Below are positions 1 through 9,408 of a stretch of DNA of 63,010 bases, one piece after another. This stretch comes from Nitrospirota bacterium. GTDB lineage: Bacteria > Nitrospirota > Thermodesulfovibrionia > Thermodesulfovibrionales > UBA6898. The stretch is from the NCBI GenBank assembly GCA_004321925.1, contig SCQH01000096.1:1-63010 (forward strand). Direction: 5' to 3'. Below the pieces are notes generated by a model. It made no database searches. It was not told where the DNA came from and was given only the letters and a program-made list of their open reading frames with translations. Every line of letters begins with the position of its first letter. Within the stretch, counting starts at the first letter, position 1. Position numbers and translations under genes: made by a program.

Positions 1-1770
1 CCTGCGTCTGAACCTGCCGCGCGATTTCCTTTTGGCCTGGCCCGTCTCGGGCTGTTTCTGCTCCTGACCTTCTGCTGCCTCGGCATTCTGCTCCGGGACC
101 GTGGTCTCATCAGACATCGCCTCTGCCAGCGTCTCATCCTGGGTCGTGGTCTCAACAGCATCGGGAGATTTCACGGCCTCCCGGGGCTTCTGCTTATGCC
201 TCTGGTCAGTCTGCTGCCGCGGCTTCTGCTGCTGGTGAGGCGTCCTGGCATGCGGTTTATGATCGCCTGCGGCCTCCGTCTTATGATGGTCCTTTGCCTC
301 TGCCTCTTTATCGGTATCGACCTTGAACTGGCCGGCGAGGTCCCGGTCGGCCAGGATGGTGACCTTGATCGCATAGTCCTTCTCTATGTCCCAGATCTCC
401 GCATGCTTGCTGTTCAGGAGGTAATTCAGGCTTTCGACGGGCATGCGGCAGGTTATCGACTTGATCCCGCCCTTGGCTGCCAGGGCATGGATGTTCCTGA
501 AGGCGGAGATGGCGATCATCTCGCTGGATTTGACGATGCCGGTGCCGTCGCAGGCTTCGCATTTCCTGTTGGTGGCCTCAAGGTAGGCAGGCCGCAGCCT
601 CTCGCGCGTCATCTCGACCATGCCGAACTTGGATATGCCGCTTATCTCGGTATGGGCCTTGTCGGTCGAGAGGACGTCACGCAATTTCCGTTCGACCTCC
701 CGCCTGTTCTTCGAAGACTCCATGTCGATGAAATCGATGACGATCAGTCCCCCGATGTCCCGGATGCGGAGCTGCCGCGCTGCCTCATTGGCCGCCTCCA
801 TATTCGTCTTGAAGGCGGTCGCCTCGACATTCTCCTCTTTCCTGCTCCTGCCGGAATTGACGTCGATGGCAGTGAGGGCCTCGGTCTTGTCGATGACCAG
901 GTATCCGCGCGACGGCAGGTAGACATGCCGTTCATGGATCTTCGAGATCTGCTCCTCAATGTTATGATTCGAGAAGATCGGTTTTTTGTCCTTATAGTCC
1001 TTGATATTGATCTTGTGCCAGGGCATGGTCTTCTTCAGGAAGTCCTTGGTGATCTTAAAGGCGGTCGGGTCGTCGATAAGGACCTCGGCGACATCCGAGG
1101 TCAGGTAATCCCTGACCGTCCTGACCGCAATGTCCTGCTCCTTGTATATCAGGGCCGGCGCCTTGGCCTTTTTCGATTCTGTCTTGATCTTGCTCCAGAG
1201 CTTGGTCAGATACTGCAGGTCATGCTCGAGGTCCTCGGCGGTCTTGTCCCCTCCTGCGGTCCGCAGGATGAAGCCCATGTTCTTGGGCAGCTTCAGGGCG
1301 TTGAAGATCTCCTTGATCCTCTCGCGGTCCTCCCTGCCTTCGATCTTGCGGGAGACCCCTACCTTGTCCTGCCCCGGCATCATGACGATGTATCTCCCGG
1401 GCAGGGAGATGAAGGTCGTCAGGCTTGCGCCTTTCGTGTCACGCTCATCCTTTTCGACCTGGACGATAAGTTCCTGCCCCTTCGTAATGACGTCCTGTAT
1501 CCGCCCCCGCCTGCCCTCCTCAGGGTCCTTCTGGAAATTCTCCTTCATGATCTCCTTGAACTGCAGGAAACCGTGCTTTTTCGGTCCGAAGTCGACAAAG
1601 GCCGCCTGGAGGCCGGGCTCGACCCGTGCGACCACCCCTTTGTAGATATTGCCCTTCAGATGCTCCTTGCCCGAGGACTCAACATAAAAATCCACCAGGG
1701 TGTCGCCTTCCACAATGGCAACCCTCTTTTCCTCGGCATGGAGTGCGTTGATCAGTATTTTTTTCTTCAT
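1..1770 (-). CDS. rng: Ribonuclease G/E family endoribonuclease (3' end outside window)
   Basis: Single-strand-specific endoribonuclease of the RNase E/G family (rRNA processing and mRNA decay). 590 codons are visible and the frame is still open at position 1, so the C-terminus lies beyond the window. An S1-like RNA-binding domain lies around residues 35-125 (GNIYKGVV). Two metal-binding aspartates fall in AIDVNSG (about residue 302) and IVIDFID (about 345), matching the spacing of the E. coli RNase E catalytic pair. CEAC at about 404-407 corresponds to the Zn-link. After about residue 470 the chain becomes a low-complexity H/K/Q-rich then acidic tail, more like RNase E than compact RNase G; it could serve as a degradosome scaffold or RNA-binding arm (inference). 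Its ATG overlaps the stop of the upstream gene (ATGA, 1767-1770), indicating translational coupling behind ychF. Whether to call it rng or rne cannot be settled here. Confidence 0.93.
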   Translation of the reverse strand, partial: MKKKILINALHAEEKRVAIVEGDTLVDFYVESSGKEHLKGNIYKGVVARVEPGLQAAFVDFGPKKHGFLQFKEIMKENFQKDPEEGRRGRIQDVITKGQELIVQVEKDERDTKGASLTTFISLPGRYIVMMPGQDKVGVSRKIEGREDRERIKEIFNALKLPKNMGFILRTAGGDKTAEDLEHDLQYLTKLWSKIKTESKKAKAPALIYKEQDIAVRTVRDYLTSDVAEVLIDDPTAFKITKDFLKKTMPWHKINIKDYKDKKPIFSNHNIEEQISKIHERHVYLPSRGYLVIDKTEALTAIDVNSGRSRKEENVEATAFKTNMEAANEAARQLRIRDIGGLIVIDFIDMESSKNRREVERKLRDVLSTDKAHTEISGISKFGMVEMTRERLRPAYLEATNRKCEACDGTGIVKSSEMIAISAFRNIHALAAKGGIKSITCRMPVESLNYLLNSKHAEIWDIEKDYAIKVTILADRDLAGQFKVDTDKEAEAKDHHKTEAAGDHKPHARTPHQQQKPRQQTDQRHKQKPREAVKSPDAVETTTQDETLAEAMSDETTVPEQNAEAAEGQEQKQPETGQAKRKSRGRFRRR

Positions 1771-2066
1771 CGATCCGTTCCCTCTTTCTCTTCCCCAAAA
1801 ATTCTTGTTATCTCGGCGTCCATCTCCTGGTGCAGGAGCTTGAGCGACTCACTCAACAAGAGCGAGGGGTATTTTATAATCGCCTCGATCACCTCTTCTA
1901 TCGGGTAATCGGCGTAATGACCATCCGGATATGCTATCCGTATGAATTTTCTCTTCAGTAAAAAACAGCGTGCGGGTTTACCGTCTTTTCCCCTGAACGG
2001 TATTATTATATGCTCAAGGTCTTCATCAAGTCCATACCGCTGTATCAGTTCATGCAGCTCGTGCAT
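1767..2066 (-). CDS. Hypothetical protein, 99 residues, between ychF and RNase G/E
   Basis: A soluble 99-residue protein of unrecognised family, with no signal peptide or membrane segment. It has mixed charge, a basic beta-like stretch in the middle (CFLLKRKFIRIAYPDG) and an acidic helical C-terminal half. It starts 5 nt after the ychF stop and its TGA overlaps the ATG of the RNase G/E gene, so the three genes are almost certainly one transcript. No good Shine-Dalgarno sequence precedes the ATG; translation probably depends on coupling to ychF. A role in RNA metabolism would rest only on its neighbours. Confidence 0.7.
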   Translation of the reverse strand: MHELHELIQRYGLDEDLEHIIIPFRGKDGKPARCFLLKRKFIRIAYPDGHYADYPIEEVIEAIIKYPSLLLSESLKLLHQEMDAEITRIFGEEKEGTDR

Positions 2067-2071
2067 CGGAT

Positions 2072-3160
2072 CTATACGTTAAATCTGAAATTGATTATGT
2101 CCCCGTCCCTGACCTCATAGGTCTTGCCCTCAAGCCTCAGGAGCCCCTTGTCGCGCGCAGCGGACATGCTGCCGCCGTGCCCGATAAAGTCGTCATAGGA
2201 GACGACCTCGGCCCGGATAAAGCCGCGCTCGATATCGGAATGTATCCTGCCGGCGGCCTTCTGGGCGTTCATGCCCTTTCGGATGGTCCAGGCCCTCACC
2301 TCATCTTCTCCCGACGTGAGAAAGGATATGAGCCCGAGGAGCTGATACGAGACATTGATAAGCTTGTTGAGCGCCGGTTCCTTTATGCCGAGGTCCTCAA
2401 GGAAGGCCGCTGCATCGTCGCCGGGCATCTGGGCTATCTCCATCTCGATCTTTCCGCAAAGGCTCATGACCGTCACCTGGTCCCCCTTGAAAAGGCCTTT
2501 AATGGCGGTCACCAGGGATGCCGTGGCATCGGCGTTGATCGCGGACTCCCCGACATTCAGCAGGACCACTTCAGGTTTGATGGACATGAACTGCAGATGG
2601 CTCATCGCCTTCTGTTCGTCGTCGGTAAAGGCGACAGCCCTGAGCGGCCTTTCAGCCTCAAGCGCCTCCTTGCATTTCAGCAGGAGTTTCTTTTCGGCCT
2701 CATCCGGCTTCTTGCCCCTCTTGAGGCCCTGCTCCATCCTCTCGAGCCTCTTATCGACAAGCTCGAGGTCCCCATAGATCATTTCGAGTTCGACCGTCTC
2801 GGCATCCCGTTTCGGGTCGATATTGCCGAGGGGATGGACAATGCCCTCATCCTGAAAGCACCTGATGACATGGACCACGGCATCAGCATCCCTGATCAGG
2901 TCAAAGACCTTGCGGTTCTGATCCATATCCCCCTTGGTCAATCCCATGTAGTCGACATATTCAACCGCTGCATAGGTGGTCTTCTTCGGTCTGTAGATCC
3001 CGACAAGCCGCTCGATGCGGGCATCCGGGACCTTGACCACACCAGTATGGGGCTCGGTCGCGACGGTCGCATAGCTGGTCGTCTCGAGGTTCAGCCCGGT
3101 CAGTGCATTGAATATGGTGGTCTTGCCCGAATTTCCAAGACCGGTTATGGCTATCTTCAC
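2072..3160 (-). CDS. ychF: Redox-responsive P-loop ATPase/GTPase YchF (Obg-like)
   Basis: Ribosome-associated P-loop NTPase of the Obg/YchF family. The P-loop GLGNSGKT spans residues 8-15, the G3 element DYMG is at 70-73, and the G4 position carries NVGE (202-205). NxxE in place of NKxD is the YchF hallmark and explains the preference for ATP in known members. The C-terminal third ends in a TGS domain (about 280-362, finishing DGDIINFRFNV). The length of 362 residues is normal for the family. A clear Shine-Dalgarno (AAGGAG) precedes the ATG. It is the first gene of a three-gene run with the 99-residue hypothetical and the RNase G/E gene. Confidence 0.95.
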   Translation of the reverse strand: MKIAITGLGNSGKTTIFNALTGLNLETTSYATVATEPHTGVVKVPDARIERLVGIYRPKKTTYAAVEYVDYMGLTKGDMDQNRKVFDLIRDADAVVHVIRCFQDEGIVHPLGNIDPKRDAETVELEMIYGDLELVDKRLERMEQGLKRGKKPDEAEKKLLLKCKEALEAERPLRAVAFTDDEQKAMSHLQFMSIKPEVVLLNVGESAINADATASLVTAIKGLFKGDQVTVMSLCGKIEMEIAQMPGDDAAAFLEDLGIKEPALNKLINVSYQLLGLISFLTSGEDEVRAWTIRKGMNAQKAAGRIHSDIERGFIRAEVVSYDDFIGHGGSMSAARDKGLLRLEGKTYEVRDGDIINFRFNV

Positions 3161-3188
3161 ACTCTTCTCCTTAGGGTAATTAGGTGTT

Positions 3189-3194
3189 ATTATA
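3189..3194 (-). promoter_or_regulatory. Candidate -10 box for ychF
   Basis: On the minus strand this reads TATAAT, 28 nt before the ychF start codon. No convincing -35 box is seen at 16-18 nt upstream, so the assignment is tentative. Confidence 0.35.
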
Positions 3195-3260
3195 CCTGAT
3201 ACACCAGCAAATCATAGCAGGGAAAAGGGAAAAAAGCACCCCCGGTGCCGGCACCATACG

Positions 3261-3770
3261 ATGAATGCTGAAGATCATGAGATACTCGAGGTCGTGGATA
3301 AGGAGGGAAACGTCCTTGGCCTGGCCGCGCGGTCTGTCCTGCATGCCGATCCGTCGCTCATCCACCGTGTGGTCCATGTCCTGGTCTTCAATGACAACGG
3401 CGAGCTGCTCCTCCAGAGGCGCTCGATGAATAAGGATGTCGCACCCGGGATGTGGGACACCTCGGTCGGCGGCCATATCAGCCCCGGGGAGGACCCGCCG
3501 GCCGCCGCCCGCCGGGAGATGCGGGAGGAACTCGGGATAGAGGGACCGGACGAGCTTGAGTTCCTTTATACCTATCTCTTCACCAACCACCGCGAATCAG
3601 AGCTCGTCAGCACCTTTAGATATATCTGCAACAGCGGGTTCAGTATCAACCGGGACGAGATCGACGAAGTGCGTTACTGGAGTTTGGATGAGATACGCAA
3701 GGGGCTCGGCTGTAACCTTTTCAGCCGGCATTTCGAACAGGAGATCAGGACCTACCTCGGGATCTATTAA
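3261..3770 (+). CDS. NUDIX hydrolase, IDI/YfcD-like
   Basis: NUDIX-superfamily pyrophosphohydrolase of 169 residues. The full Nudix box spans about residues 71-93 (G71, E77, R85-E86, E89-E90, L91-G92), with the segment MWDTSVGGHISPGE typical of the isopentenyl-diphosphate-isomerase-like and YfcD-like subgroup. The first 35 residues (EVVDKEGNVLG...HRVVHVLVF) also fit that subgroup. The substrate cannot be read from sequence. It is monocistronic, divergent from ychF, and followed by an inverted repeat that may terminate it. The Shine-Dalgarno is weak; the ATG was chosen because the family's N-terminal motif starts within ten residues of it. Confidence 0.88.
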   Translation: MNAEDHEILEVVDKEGNVLGLAARSVLHADPSLIHRVVHVLVFNDNGELLLQRRSMNKDVAPGMWDTSVGGHISPGEDPPAAARREMREELGIEGPDELEFLYTYLFTNHRESELVSTFRYICNSGFSINRDEIDEVRYWSLDEIRKGLGCNLFSRHFEQEIRTYLGIY

Positions 3771-3793
3771 CCCGGCAATAGAATATCCCAATC

Positions 3794-3860
3794 TGTCATC
3801 CCCGCTTGTCGGGGATCTTTCTTTGTCTTCGGAGAGATTCCGGACAAGCCGGAATGACAC
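3794..3860. repeat. Inverted pair of palindromic intergenic repeats
   Basis: Two head-to-head copies of a roughly 29-bp unit: a copy at 3794-3822 with core CCCCGCTTGTCGGGG and its reverse-complement relative at 3832-3860 with core CCGGACAAGCCGG. Each core is itself a hairpin. The element lies between convergent genes, and the plus-strand hairpin is followed by a T-rich stretch (ATCTTTCTTT), so it may act as a terminator. A related unit occurs at 46529. Confidence 0.7.
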
Positions 3861-3954
3861 AGTTAAAATATTTGCTTGCCGAGTTAATTGTATTTCGTTT
3901 CGGCATAGTTGTCATTTCGACCACAGGGAGAAATCTGATTATGTGAAACGGGTC

Positions 3955-4593
3955 CTAGACACCCCGTTCGTTCAGGCCGAAGATATATTTGTGGAGCTGG
4001 AGATTAAGTCTCACCCGGAGCCTGTCCTGTATGATCCATTCCGAAAGCAGCCGCGGTTCAAGCCTGCCGATGGCCGGTGAGAGGAGGACCGTGCATCTGT
4101 CCTGCAAATCGTATCTCCCGATGACATCCTTTGCCCAGACATAGTCGGCTCGGTCGCAGATCACAAACTTCACTTCATCGGCAGGCTTCAGGCAGGCAAT
4201 GTTCGAGAAGTCGTTCATATCTCCCATACCGCTTCCGGGCGTCTTAAGGTCAAGGATAATGACCGCCCTCACGTCAATGCCCCCCACATTCTGCGAGCCG
4301 TTCGTTTCGATCAGCACCTGAAAGCCGCTGTCGAGGAGGCGGCTGACCAGCAGCTGCAGTTCTGCCTTCTGCATGAGCGGCTCTCCCCCAGTGATCTCGA
4401 CCAGCGGTATGCCGGCCTTCCGGACCAAGGCGATAATATCCCCGATATCATGGGCCGCGCCCTCTTCAAATGCATACTGCGTGTCACAATAAGAACATCT
4501 GAGATTGCAGCCGGTGAGCCTGACGAAGGTACACGGAAGTCCGGCGTACGTGGATTCACCCTGGATGCTCGTGAATATCTCGCAGACCTTCAT
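3955..4593 (-). CDS. queE: 7-carboxy-7-deazaguanine synthase (radical SAM)
   Basis: Radical SAM enzyme that converts 6-carboxytetrahydropterin to 7-carboxy-7-deazaguanine in queuosine biosynthesis. The cluster-binding CxxxCxxC is at C29, C33 and C36 (CNLRCSYCDT), the N-terminus shows the QueE pattern FTSIQGES, and the SAM-binding Gly-rich strand is ITGGEPL (about 68-74). The length of 212 residues is typical. The start ATG overlaps the TGA of the upstream transporter gene (ATGA), so it is probably translated by coupling, as the last gene of glgB/transporter/queE. No other queuosine gene is in the window. Confidence 0.94.
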   Translation of the reverse strand: MKVCEIFTSIQGESTYAGLPCTFVRLTGCNLRCSYCDTQYAFEEGAAHDIGDIIALVRKAGIPLVEITGGEPLMQKAELQLLVSRLLDSGFQVLIETNGSQNVGGIDVRAVIILDLKTPGSGMGDMNDFSNIACLKPADEVKFVICDRADYVWAKDVIGRYDLQDRCTVLLSPAIGRLEPRLLSEWIIQDRLRVRLNLQLHKYIFGLNERGV

Positions 4594-5432
4594 CCGGCGA
4601 GGACCTCTTCCCTGTTCCTGAGCATCATGTATCCGGAGAGGATGATCAGCAGGCCCCCTCCCAGGGACCTGAGACCCGGCAGCTCCTTCAGCAGCAGCAT
4701 GCTGAAGAGGATCGCCATGACCGGCTCGAGATAGCCGAGGACCGCAGCCTTGTTGGCGCTTACCGATCTCATTCCCCGGTAATATAATATCGGGGCGGCC
4801 GTCGAATGGACCACGCCGATCAGGACAAAGACCCAGGCCGCATGCAGGGGGAATTCCCTGATGAAGGGGGCAAGCAGGACAACGATGACCACGTTGGGGA
4901 TAAAGGTCATGACCAGCGGATGCACCCGGGGCGCATAGGTCCGGGCCAGGATTATGATGACCGCATAGGCACAGCCGGAGACGAGTCCGGCGATGATACC
5001 CGCGGTGTCAGAGCCTCCCGGGGCGACCCCGCCGAGCATGATCAGGAGCCCGGCCGACGACAGAATGATCGCAGCGACGATCAGCCGCGTCGCTTTTTCT
5101 TTCAGGAACAGGGCTGCCAGGAACGCCACGATCACCGGTGCGATGTAATGGGTCAGGACGGCATTGGCGATCGTGGTATGCCTGAAGGCATAATAAAAGG
5201 CAAAGGTATTGAGCAGACCGACACAGCCCAGGAGGACCACATATTTCAGATGGCCCCGCTGAGGCGCATGCCGCGACCAGCCCATGACCGTAAGGATGAC
5301 CCCCTGGAGCCCTGCCGCGACAACAGAAGAATAGAAGATGAGCTCGATCTCTGAGACACCCGCAAGCCGGACAATAACGCCGAGAGAGCTCCAGAGAAGC
5401 AGTGCAAGCAGGATGCTCAGCGACGGCATCAT
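4590..5432 (-). CDS. EamA/DMT-superfamily inner-membrane transporter
   Basis: Ten-helix drug/metabolite transporter superfamily permease with the usual two EamA halves (about residues 5-135 and 145-275). The first helix begins right after the start (MPSLSILLALLLWSSLGVIV) and the second half closes with the family pattern GYLEPVMAILFSMLLLKE. The open frame runs further upstream into glgB, but the extra 60 residues are Cys/Arg/Pro-rich and unlike a membrane protein. I therefore start at the tandem ATG at 5432 (280 residues), 61 nt after the glgB stop. The substrate is unknown; the queE neighbour does not by itself imply a queuine or precursor transporter. Confidence 0.88.
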   Translation of the reverse strand: MMPSLSILLALLLWSSLGVIVRLAGVSEIELIFYSSVVAAGLQGVILTVMGWSRHAPQRGHLKYVVLLGCVGLLNTFAFYYAFRHTTIANAVLTHYIAPVIVAFLAALFLKEKATRLIVAAIILSSAGLLIMLGGVAPGGSDTAGIIAGLVSGCAYAVIIILARTYAPRVHPLVMTFIPNVVIVVLLAPFIREFPLHAAWVFVLIGVVHSTAAPILYYRGMRSVSANKAAVLGYLEPVMAILFSMLLLKELPGLRSLGGGLLIILSGYMMLRNREEVLAG

Positions 5433-5493
5433 CCCTGAGCGCCCGCGGCCGGCGGGACACTGCTCACACAGTCCACTGCATCTGCATTGCGGA

Positions 5494-7410
5494 TCATCGT
5501 ACGGGCTTGAAATAGAGGACTGACAGCGGGGGCAGGACCATGGGAAGCGAATACGGCTTGCCATGCCAGGGAAGGTTCTCCGCCTGCATGCCGCCCGCAT
5601 TGCCAAGGTCACTGCCGCCGTACAGGCGTGAGTCGCTGTTGAGGACCTCGCGGTAAAACCCGGGCGCCGGCACCCCTACCCGGTAGCCGAAACGCGGCAC
5701 CGGGGTGAAATTGCAGACGACGATCATATGGTCATCCCTGTCCTTTGCATACCGGGCAAAGGAGATGACGCAGCTTTCGACATCATGAAAGTCTATCCAC
5801 TCAAAGCCGCGGTGGTCATAGTCGACCTCATACAGCGAACGTTCCGACGCGTAGAGCCTGTTAAGGTCCTGGCAGAATTTCTGAAGCCTGTTGTGCGGCC
5901 TCTCCTGCAGCAGGTGCCAGTCAAGGCTCTGGTCAAAGTTCCATTCGCTGCGCTGTCCGAACTCCCCGCCCATGAAGAGCAGTTTTTTCCCGGGGTGGCT
6001 GAACATAAAGGCGTAAAAAAGCCTGAGGTTCGCGAACTTCTGCCAGTCGTCACCCGGCATCTTGTTCAGCATGGAATACTTGCCGTGGACCACCTCATCA
6101 TGGGAAAGGACCAGGACGAAGTTTTCCGTGAAGGCATAGAGCAGACTGAAGGTGAGGCTCCCGTGATGAAACTTCCTGAAGACAGGGTCCTTCGCAATAT
6201 ATTCAAGCATATCGTTCATCCAGCCCATGTTCCATTTCATGTCAAACCCGAGCCCGCCGAGATAGACCGGTTTCGAGACCAGGGGCCAGGCGGTCGACTC
6301 CTCGGCTATCGTCAGGATGCCGGGGAAGTACTCATGGGTCGCGATATTGAAGCTCTTGATGAACTCTATCGCCTCGAGGTTCTCCCTTCCGCCATGGACA
6401 TTGGGTATCCAGGCGCCGTGCTCCCGTGAGTAATCGAGATAGAGCATCGAGGCAACCGCATCGACCCTCAGCCCGTCAATATGATATTTGTCGAGCCAGA
6501 AGAGCGCGTTTGAGATCAGGAAGTTCCTGACCTCGTTCCTGCCGTAGTTGAAGATCAGGGTGCCCCACTCACGGTGCTCGCCCTTGCGCGGGTCCTGGTG
6601 CTCGTAAAGACAGGTGCCGTCAAAGAACGCGAGGCCATGCCCGTCCTTCGGGAAATGGGCAGGCGCCCAGTCCAGGATGACCCCGATGTTGTTGCGGTGA
6701 CAGGCATCGATGAAGAACCTGAAATCGTCAGGGGTCCCGAACCTGCTGGTCGGCGCAAAATAGCCGATCGTCTGGTAACCCCAGGATGCGTCCAGCGGAT
6801 GCTCGCAGACCGGCAGGAGCTCGATATGGGTATAGCCCATCTCTTTGACATATTCGATGAGCGTGTCGGCAAACTCACGGTAGGTCAGGAAGCGGTCCTC
6901 CTCATCCGGCACCCGCATCCAGGAACCGAGATGCACTTCATAGACCGATACCGGGGACTCGAACCAGTTCGTCCTTCTTCTTTTTTTCATCCATTCGCCG
7001 TCATGCCAGCGGTAGTTGTCGATGTTATAGACGATCGAGGCGCTCTTTGGCCGGTGCTCGAAATACAGTCCGTAAGGGTCGGCCTTGACCGCATGATGCC
7101 GGTGATACCGTGAACGGATATCGAACTTGTAGACCTCCCCTTCCCCGATGTCCGGGACGAACGTCTCCCATACCCCGGAGGAGCCGATAAGGCGCATGGG
7201 GTTCCTGGCCGCATCCCAGCTGTTGAAATCGCCGATGACACTGACGGTCTTCGCATTGGGGGCCCAGACCGCAAAGTGCACCCCTGTCCGGCCGTCAACC
7301 TCCAGGACATGCGCCCCGAGTTTTTCGTAGCTCCTGAAATGGGTCCCCTCACCGATAAGATGCAGGTCGTAATCGGTCAGTATCTGTTTCTCACTCAGAG
7401 GTTTTTTCAA
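5494..7410 (-). CDS. glgB: 1,4-alpha-glucan branching enzyme (GH13)
   Basis: Introduces alpha-1,6 branches during glycogen synthesis. An N-terminal CBM48-like beta-sandwich (about 35-130) precedes a GH13 barrel containing the nucleophile in [10 protein letters not shown] (D317), the acid/base glutamate in TIAEEST (E370/E371) and the transition-state residue in [12 protein letters not shown]-terminal beta domain follows. At 638 residues it lacks the extra N1 domain of longer forms. The start is TTG, well supported by AAGGAG eight nt upstream; the next in-frame ATG would remove conserved sequence. It heads a run with the EamA transporter and queE. Together with the GH57 enzyme at 38-40 kb it shows alpha-glucan metabolism. 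Confidence 0.95.
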   Translation of the reverse strand: MKKPLSEKQILTDYDLHLIGEGTHFRSYEKLGAHVLEVDGRTGVHFAVWAPNAKTVSVIGDFNSWDAARNPMRLIGSSGVWETFVPDIGEGEVYKFDIRSRYHRHHAVKADPYGLYFEHRPKSASIVYNIDNYRWHDGEWMKKRRRTNWFESPVSVYEVHLGSWMRVPDEEDRFLTYREFADTLIEYVKEMGYTHIELLPVCEHPLDASWGYQTIGYFAPTSRFGTPDDFRFFIDACHRNNIGVILDWAPAHFPKDGHGLAFFDGTCLYEHQDPRKGEHREWGTLIFNYGRNEVRNFLISNALFWLDKYHIDGLRVDAVASMLYLDYSREHGAWIPNVHGGRENLEAIEFIKSFNIATHEYFPGILTIAEESTAWPLVSKPVYLGGLGFDMKWNMGWMNDMLEYIAKDPVFRKFHHGSLTFSLLYAFTENFVLVLSHDEVVHGKYSMLNKMPGDDWQKFANLRLFYAFMFSHPGKKLLFMGGEFGQRSEWNFDQSLDWHLLQERPHNRLQKFCQDLNRLYASERSLYEVDYDHRGFEWIDFHDVESCVISFARYAKDRDDHMIVVCNFTPVPRFGYRVGVPAPGFYREVLNSDSRLYGGSDLGNAGGMQAENLPWHGKPYSLPMVLPPLSVLYFKPVR

Positions 7411-7428
7411 CAGGATATCTCCTTAGCT

Positions 7429-9372
7429 TTATATTCCATCTGCGGCCTTTCCCTTGCAGGCGAGGATCCGTACCTCCTGCTCCTTGCCCTTCACCTTGAC
7501 CGATGCCAGGTCCTCAAAAAGACAATGTCCGAATACGCCGTGATCCGGGGTCGCCTCGATCGCCCGCTGCGTATTCTCTGTAATAAGTATCCTTGTAGCG
7601 TACTGCCGTGTCAACTTTTCGACCCGCGCGGCCAGGTTCACATGGTCGCCGATCGCCGTATAATCCATCTTCTTGCCCTGAGCCCCTATATTGCCGATGA
7701 TGACCTCGCCGGTATTGATCCCGATGCCGCAATCAAGCCCTTCGATGCCGCGGGCAGCCCAGGTCTTCCGCATTTCATCCAGCTTGTCGGACATGTGCAT
7801 GGCACAGCGCACGGCGCGCTCAGCGTGGTCGGGCTGGTCCAGGGGAGCGCCCCAGAAGACCATGATCTCATCCCCCACGAATTTGTCGAGGGTGCCGTCC
7901 CACTTGAAGATGATGTCGGTCATCTCCTTGAAGTATTCATTCAGGAGCGCCACAACGGCCTCGGGCTCGTTCTTCTCCGAGATCGTGGTAAAGCCGATGA
8001 CATCGGAAAAGAGGATCGTCACCATCCGCCGCTCTCCGCCGAGCTTTGCCTTCTCGGGGTGCTCGATCAACTGCTGAACGATCTTCGGGGAGACATAACT
8101 TGAAAATATCTGGCGAATCTCCCGTGCCCTGCGCTCCTCATAAAAGAACCTGATGACGGTCTGGACCGCCGCAATGATGAGCATGTTCAGGGTCGGGTAG
8201 AGAAGGTTCGTCCAGAGGTTCTGGTAGATCAGCAGGTAACAGCTGACGGCCACATAAAGGCTGATTATACTGACAGCGACCGTGGCGCTCAGCAGTGCCT
8301 TGAGCCTTGGCAGCAAAAACCCCAAAAAAATACCCGTTACAATTATAACTATGATCTCAACGACCCCGGGGCTCGGCCTGATGAAGTTGTTATTGATAAT
8401 ATTGCTTATGGCATTGGCGTTCTTTTCGACGCCGGGAGTGTCGGCAGATAGCGGGGTGATCTTCTGGTCATAGGTCGCAAGAGCAGATGTTCCGATAAGA
8501 ACAATCTTGTCCTTTAATCGGCGGGGATCAGTTCTTCCCTTTATCAGATCTGAAGCAGAGACATACTCAAATGTATGTTCCCGTCCGGCGTAATTGATGA
8601 GGACCCCGCCACCAAGATTGGAAGGAATAAATATCGCGCCAAGCTGAATGCCCGCCCCGAGGTTAACAGCAACATCCTTCGGTGCAATACCAAGTGCCAG
8701 CCGGGCCACCTGGAGCGAGAACGGAGGATAACAGTCGTCCCCATATTTGAGGTAGAGAAGCTCCCAGCGGGTCACTCCGTCCATATCTGTCCGTGCGTTG
8801 ACATGACCCAGCACCGCACCGCGTGCGATCGTTTCAAGCGGAGGGTTTACACTGTCAGCCTCGGTCACCCAAAGCTTCCAATCGATGCCTTTTTGGGGTC
8901 TCGTCACCATGAATGCCGAATCCCAGAGGAGAGCGGGCGGCTCGACGACTTCCTGCTTTGCTGACTTTTTCCCTGTCGGGATATTGAACGGTGTTGCCAG
9001 CACCACGTTGCCGGCCCTGCTGATAGCATCCCCGAGTTTCTGATCAGATGCTCTGTTTTCTGATTCAGTATACATGATATCAATGCCGATGACCTTCGGA
9101 CCGCCGCTGGATATTTTGTTGATGAGGTCTGCCTGAACATCCCTGCCCCAGGGCCACCTGCCGATCTCTTTAATGCTCTTTTCATCAATTGCGACAATGA
9201 TGATATTCCCGGGGACGGAAGGTTTTTTAATAATATCCCTGATCAAGAGCCTTAGATCATATGTCTTGCTCTCGATATGCTCCCGGATTATATCAATGTC
9301 TCTGGCCTGAAGTAAGACAAAAAACACTGTTGATATGAGCGCAATAACATAGAACAGATACTTATTTTTCAT
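7429..9372 (-). CDS. CHASE2-domain class III adenylate/guanylate cyclase
   Basis: Membrane sensor cyclase of 647 residues. An N-terminal membrane anchor (residues 5-22) is followed by an extracytoplasmic CHASE2 domain (about 28-325; IIIVAIDEKSIKEIGRWPWGR). Three hydrophobic segments (about 335-405) then lead to a cytoplasmic class III cyclase domain with the metal-binding motif FSDVIGFT and the VGDEIMVFWGAP strand. The product is probably cAMP, but substrate specificity is not proven. The signal sensed by CHASE2 is unknown in general. The gene stands alone, divergent from the GT39 gene and followed by glgB 18 nt downstream. A Crp/Fnr-type regulator that could read a cyclic nucleotide lies at 51.4 kb. 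Confidence 0.92.
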   Translation of the reverse strand: MKNKYLFYVIALISTVFFVLLQARDIDIIREHIESKTYDLRLLIRDIIKKPSVPGNIIIVAIDEKSIKEIGRWPWGRDVQADLINKISSGGPKVIGIDIMYTESENRASDQKLGDAISRAGNVVLATPFNIPTGKKSAKQEVVEPPALLWDSAFMVTRPQKGIDWKLWVTEADSVNPPLETIARGAVLGHVNARTDMDGVTRWELLYLKYGDDCYPPFSLQVARLALGIAPKDVAVNLGAGIQLGAIFIPSNLGGGVLINYAGREHTFEYVSASDLIKGRTDPRRLKDKIVLIGTSALATYDQKITPLSADTPGVEKNANAISNIINNNFIRPSPGVVEIIVIIVTGIFLGFLLPRLKALLSATVAVSIISLYVAVSCYLLIYQNLWTNLLYPTLNMLIIAAVQTVIRFFYEERRAREIRQIFSSYVSPKIVQQLIEHPEKAKLGGERRMVTILFSDVIGFTTISEKNEPEAVVALLNEYFKEMTDIIFKWDGTLDKFVGDEIMVFWGAPLDQPDHAERAVRCAMHMSDKLDEMRKTWAARGIEGLDCGIGINTGEVIIGNIGAQGKKMDYTAIGDHVNLAARVEKLTRQYATRILITENTQRAIEATPDHGVFGHCLFEDLASVKVKGKEQEVRILACKGKAADGI

Positions 9373-9379
9373 TGCTAAA

Positions 9380-9408
9380 ATTATACAGCTTTAGGGTAAA
9401 ATGGACAA
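9380..9408 (-). promoter_or_regulatory. Promoter of the CHASE2 cyclase, leaderless-type
   Basis: On the minus strand: -35 TTGTCC (9403-9408), a 17-nt spacer, then -10 TATAAT (9380-9385), followed after 7 nt by the ATG. The transcription start would fall at or next to the start codon. No Shine-Dalgarno sequence is present. Confidence 0.55.

Noticed and set aside
196-1908. Long plus-strand reading frame of 570 codons opposite RNase G/E
   Set aside because: It is the mirror of a conserved minus-strand gene with intact catalytic residues; its own translation shows no known family and is Leu/Asp/Gly-rich, as expected from GC-rich antisense.
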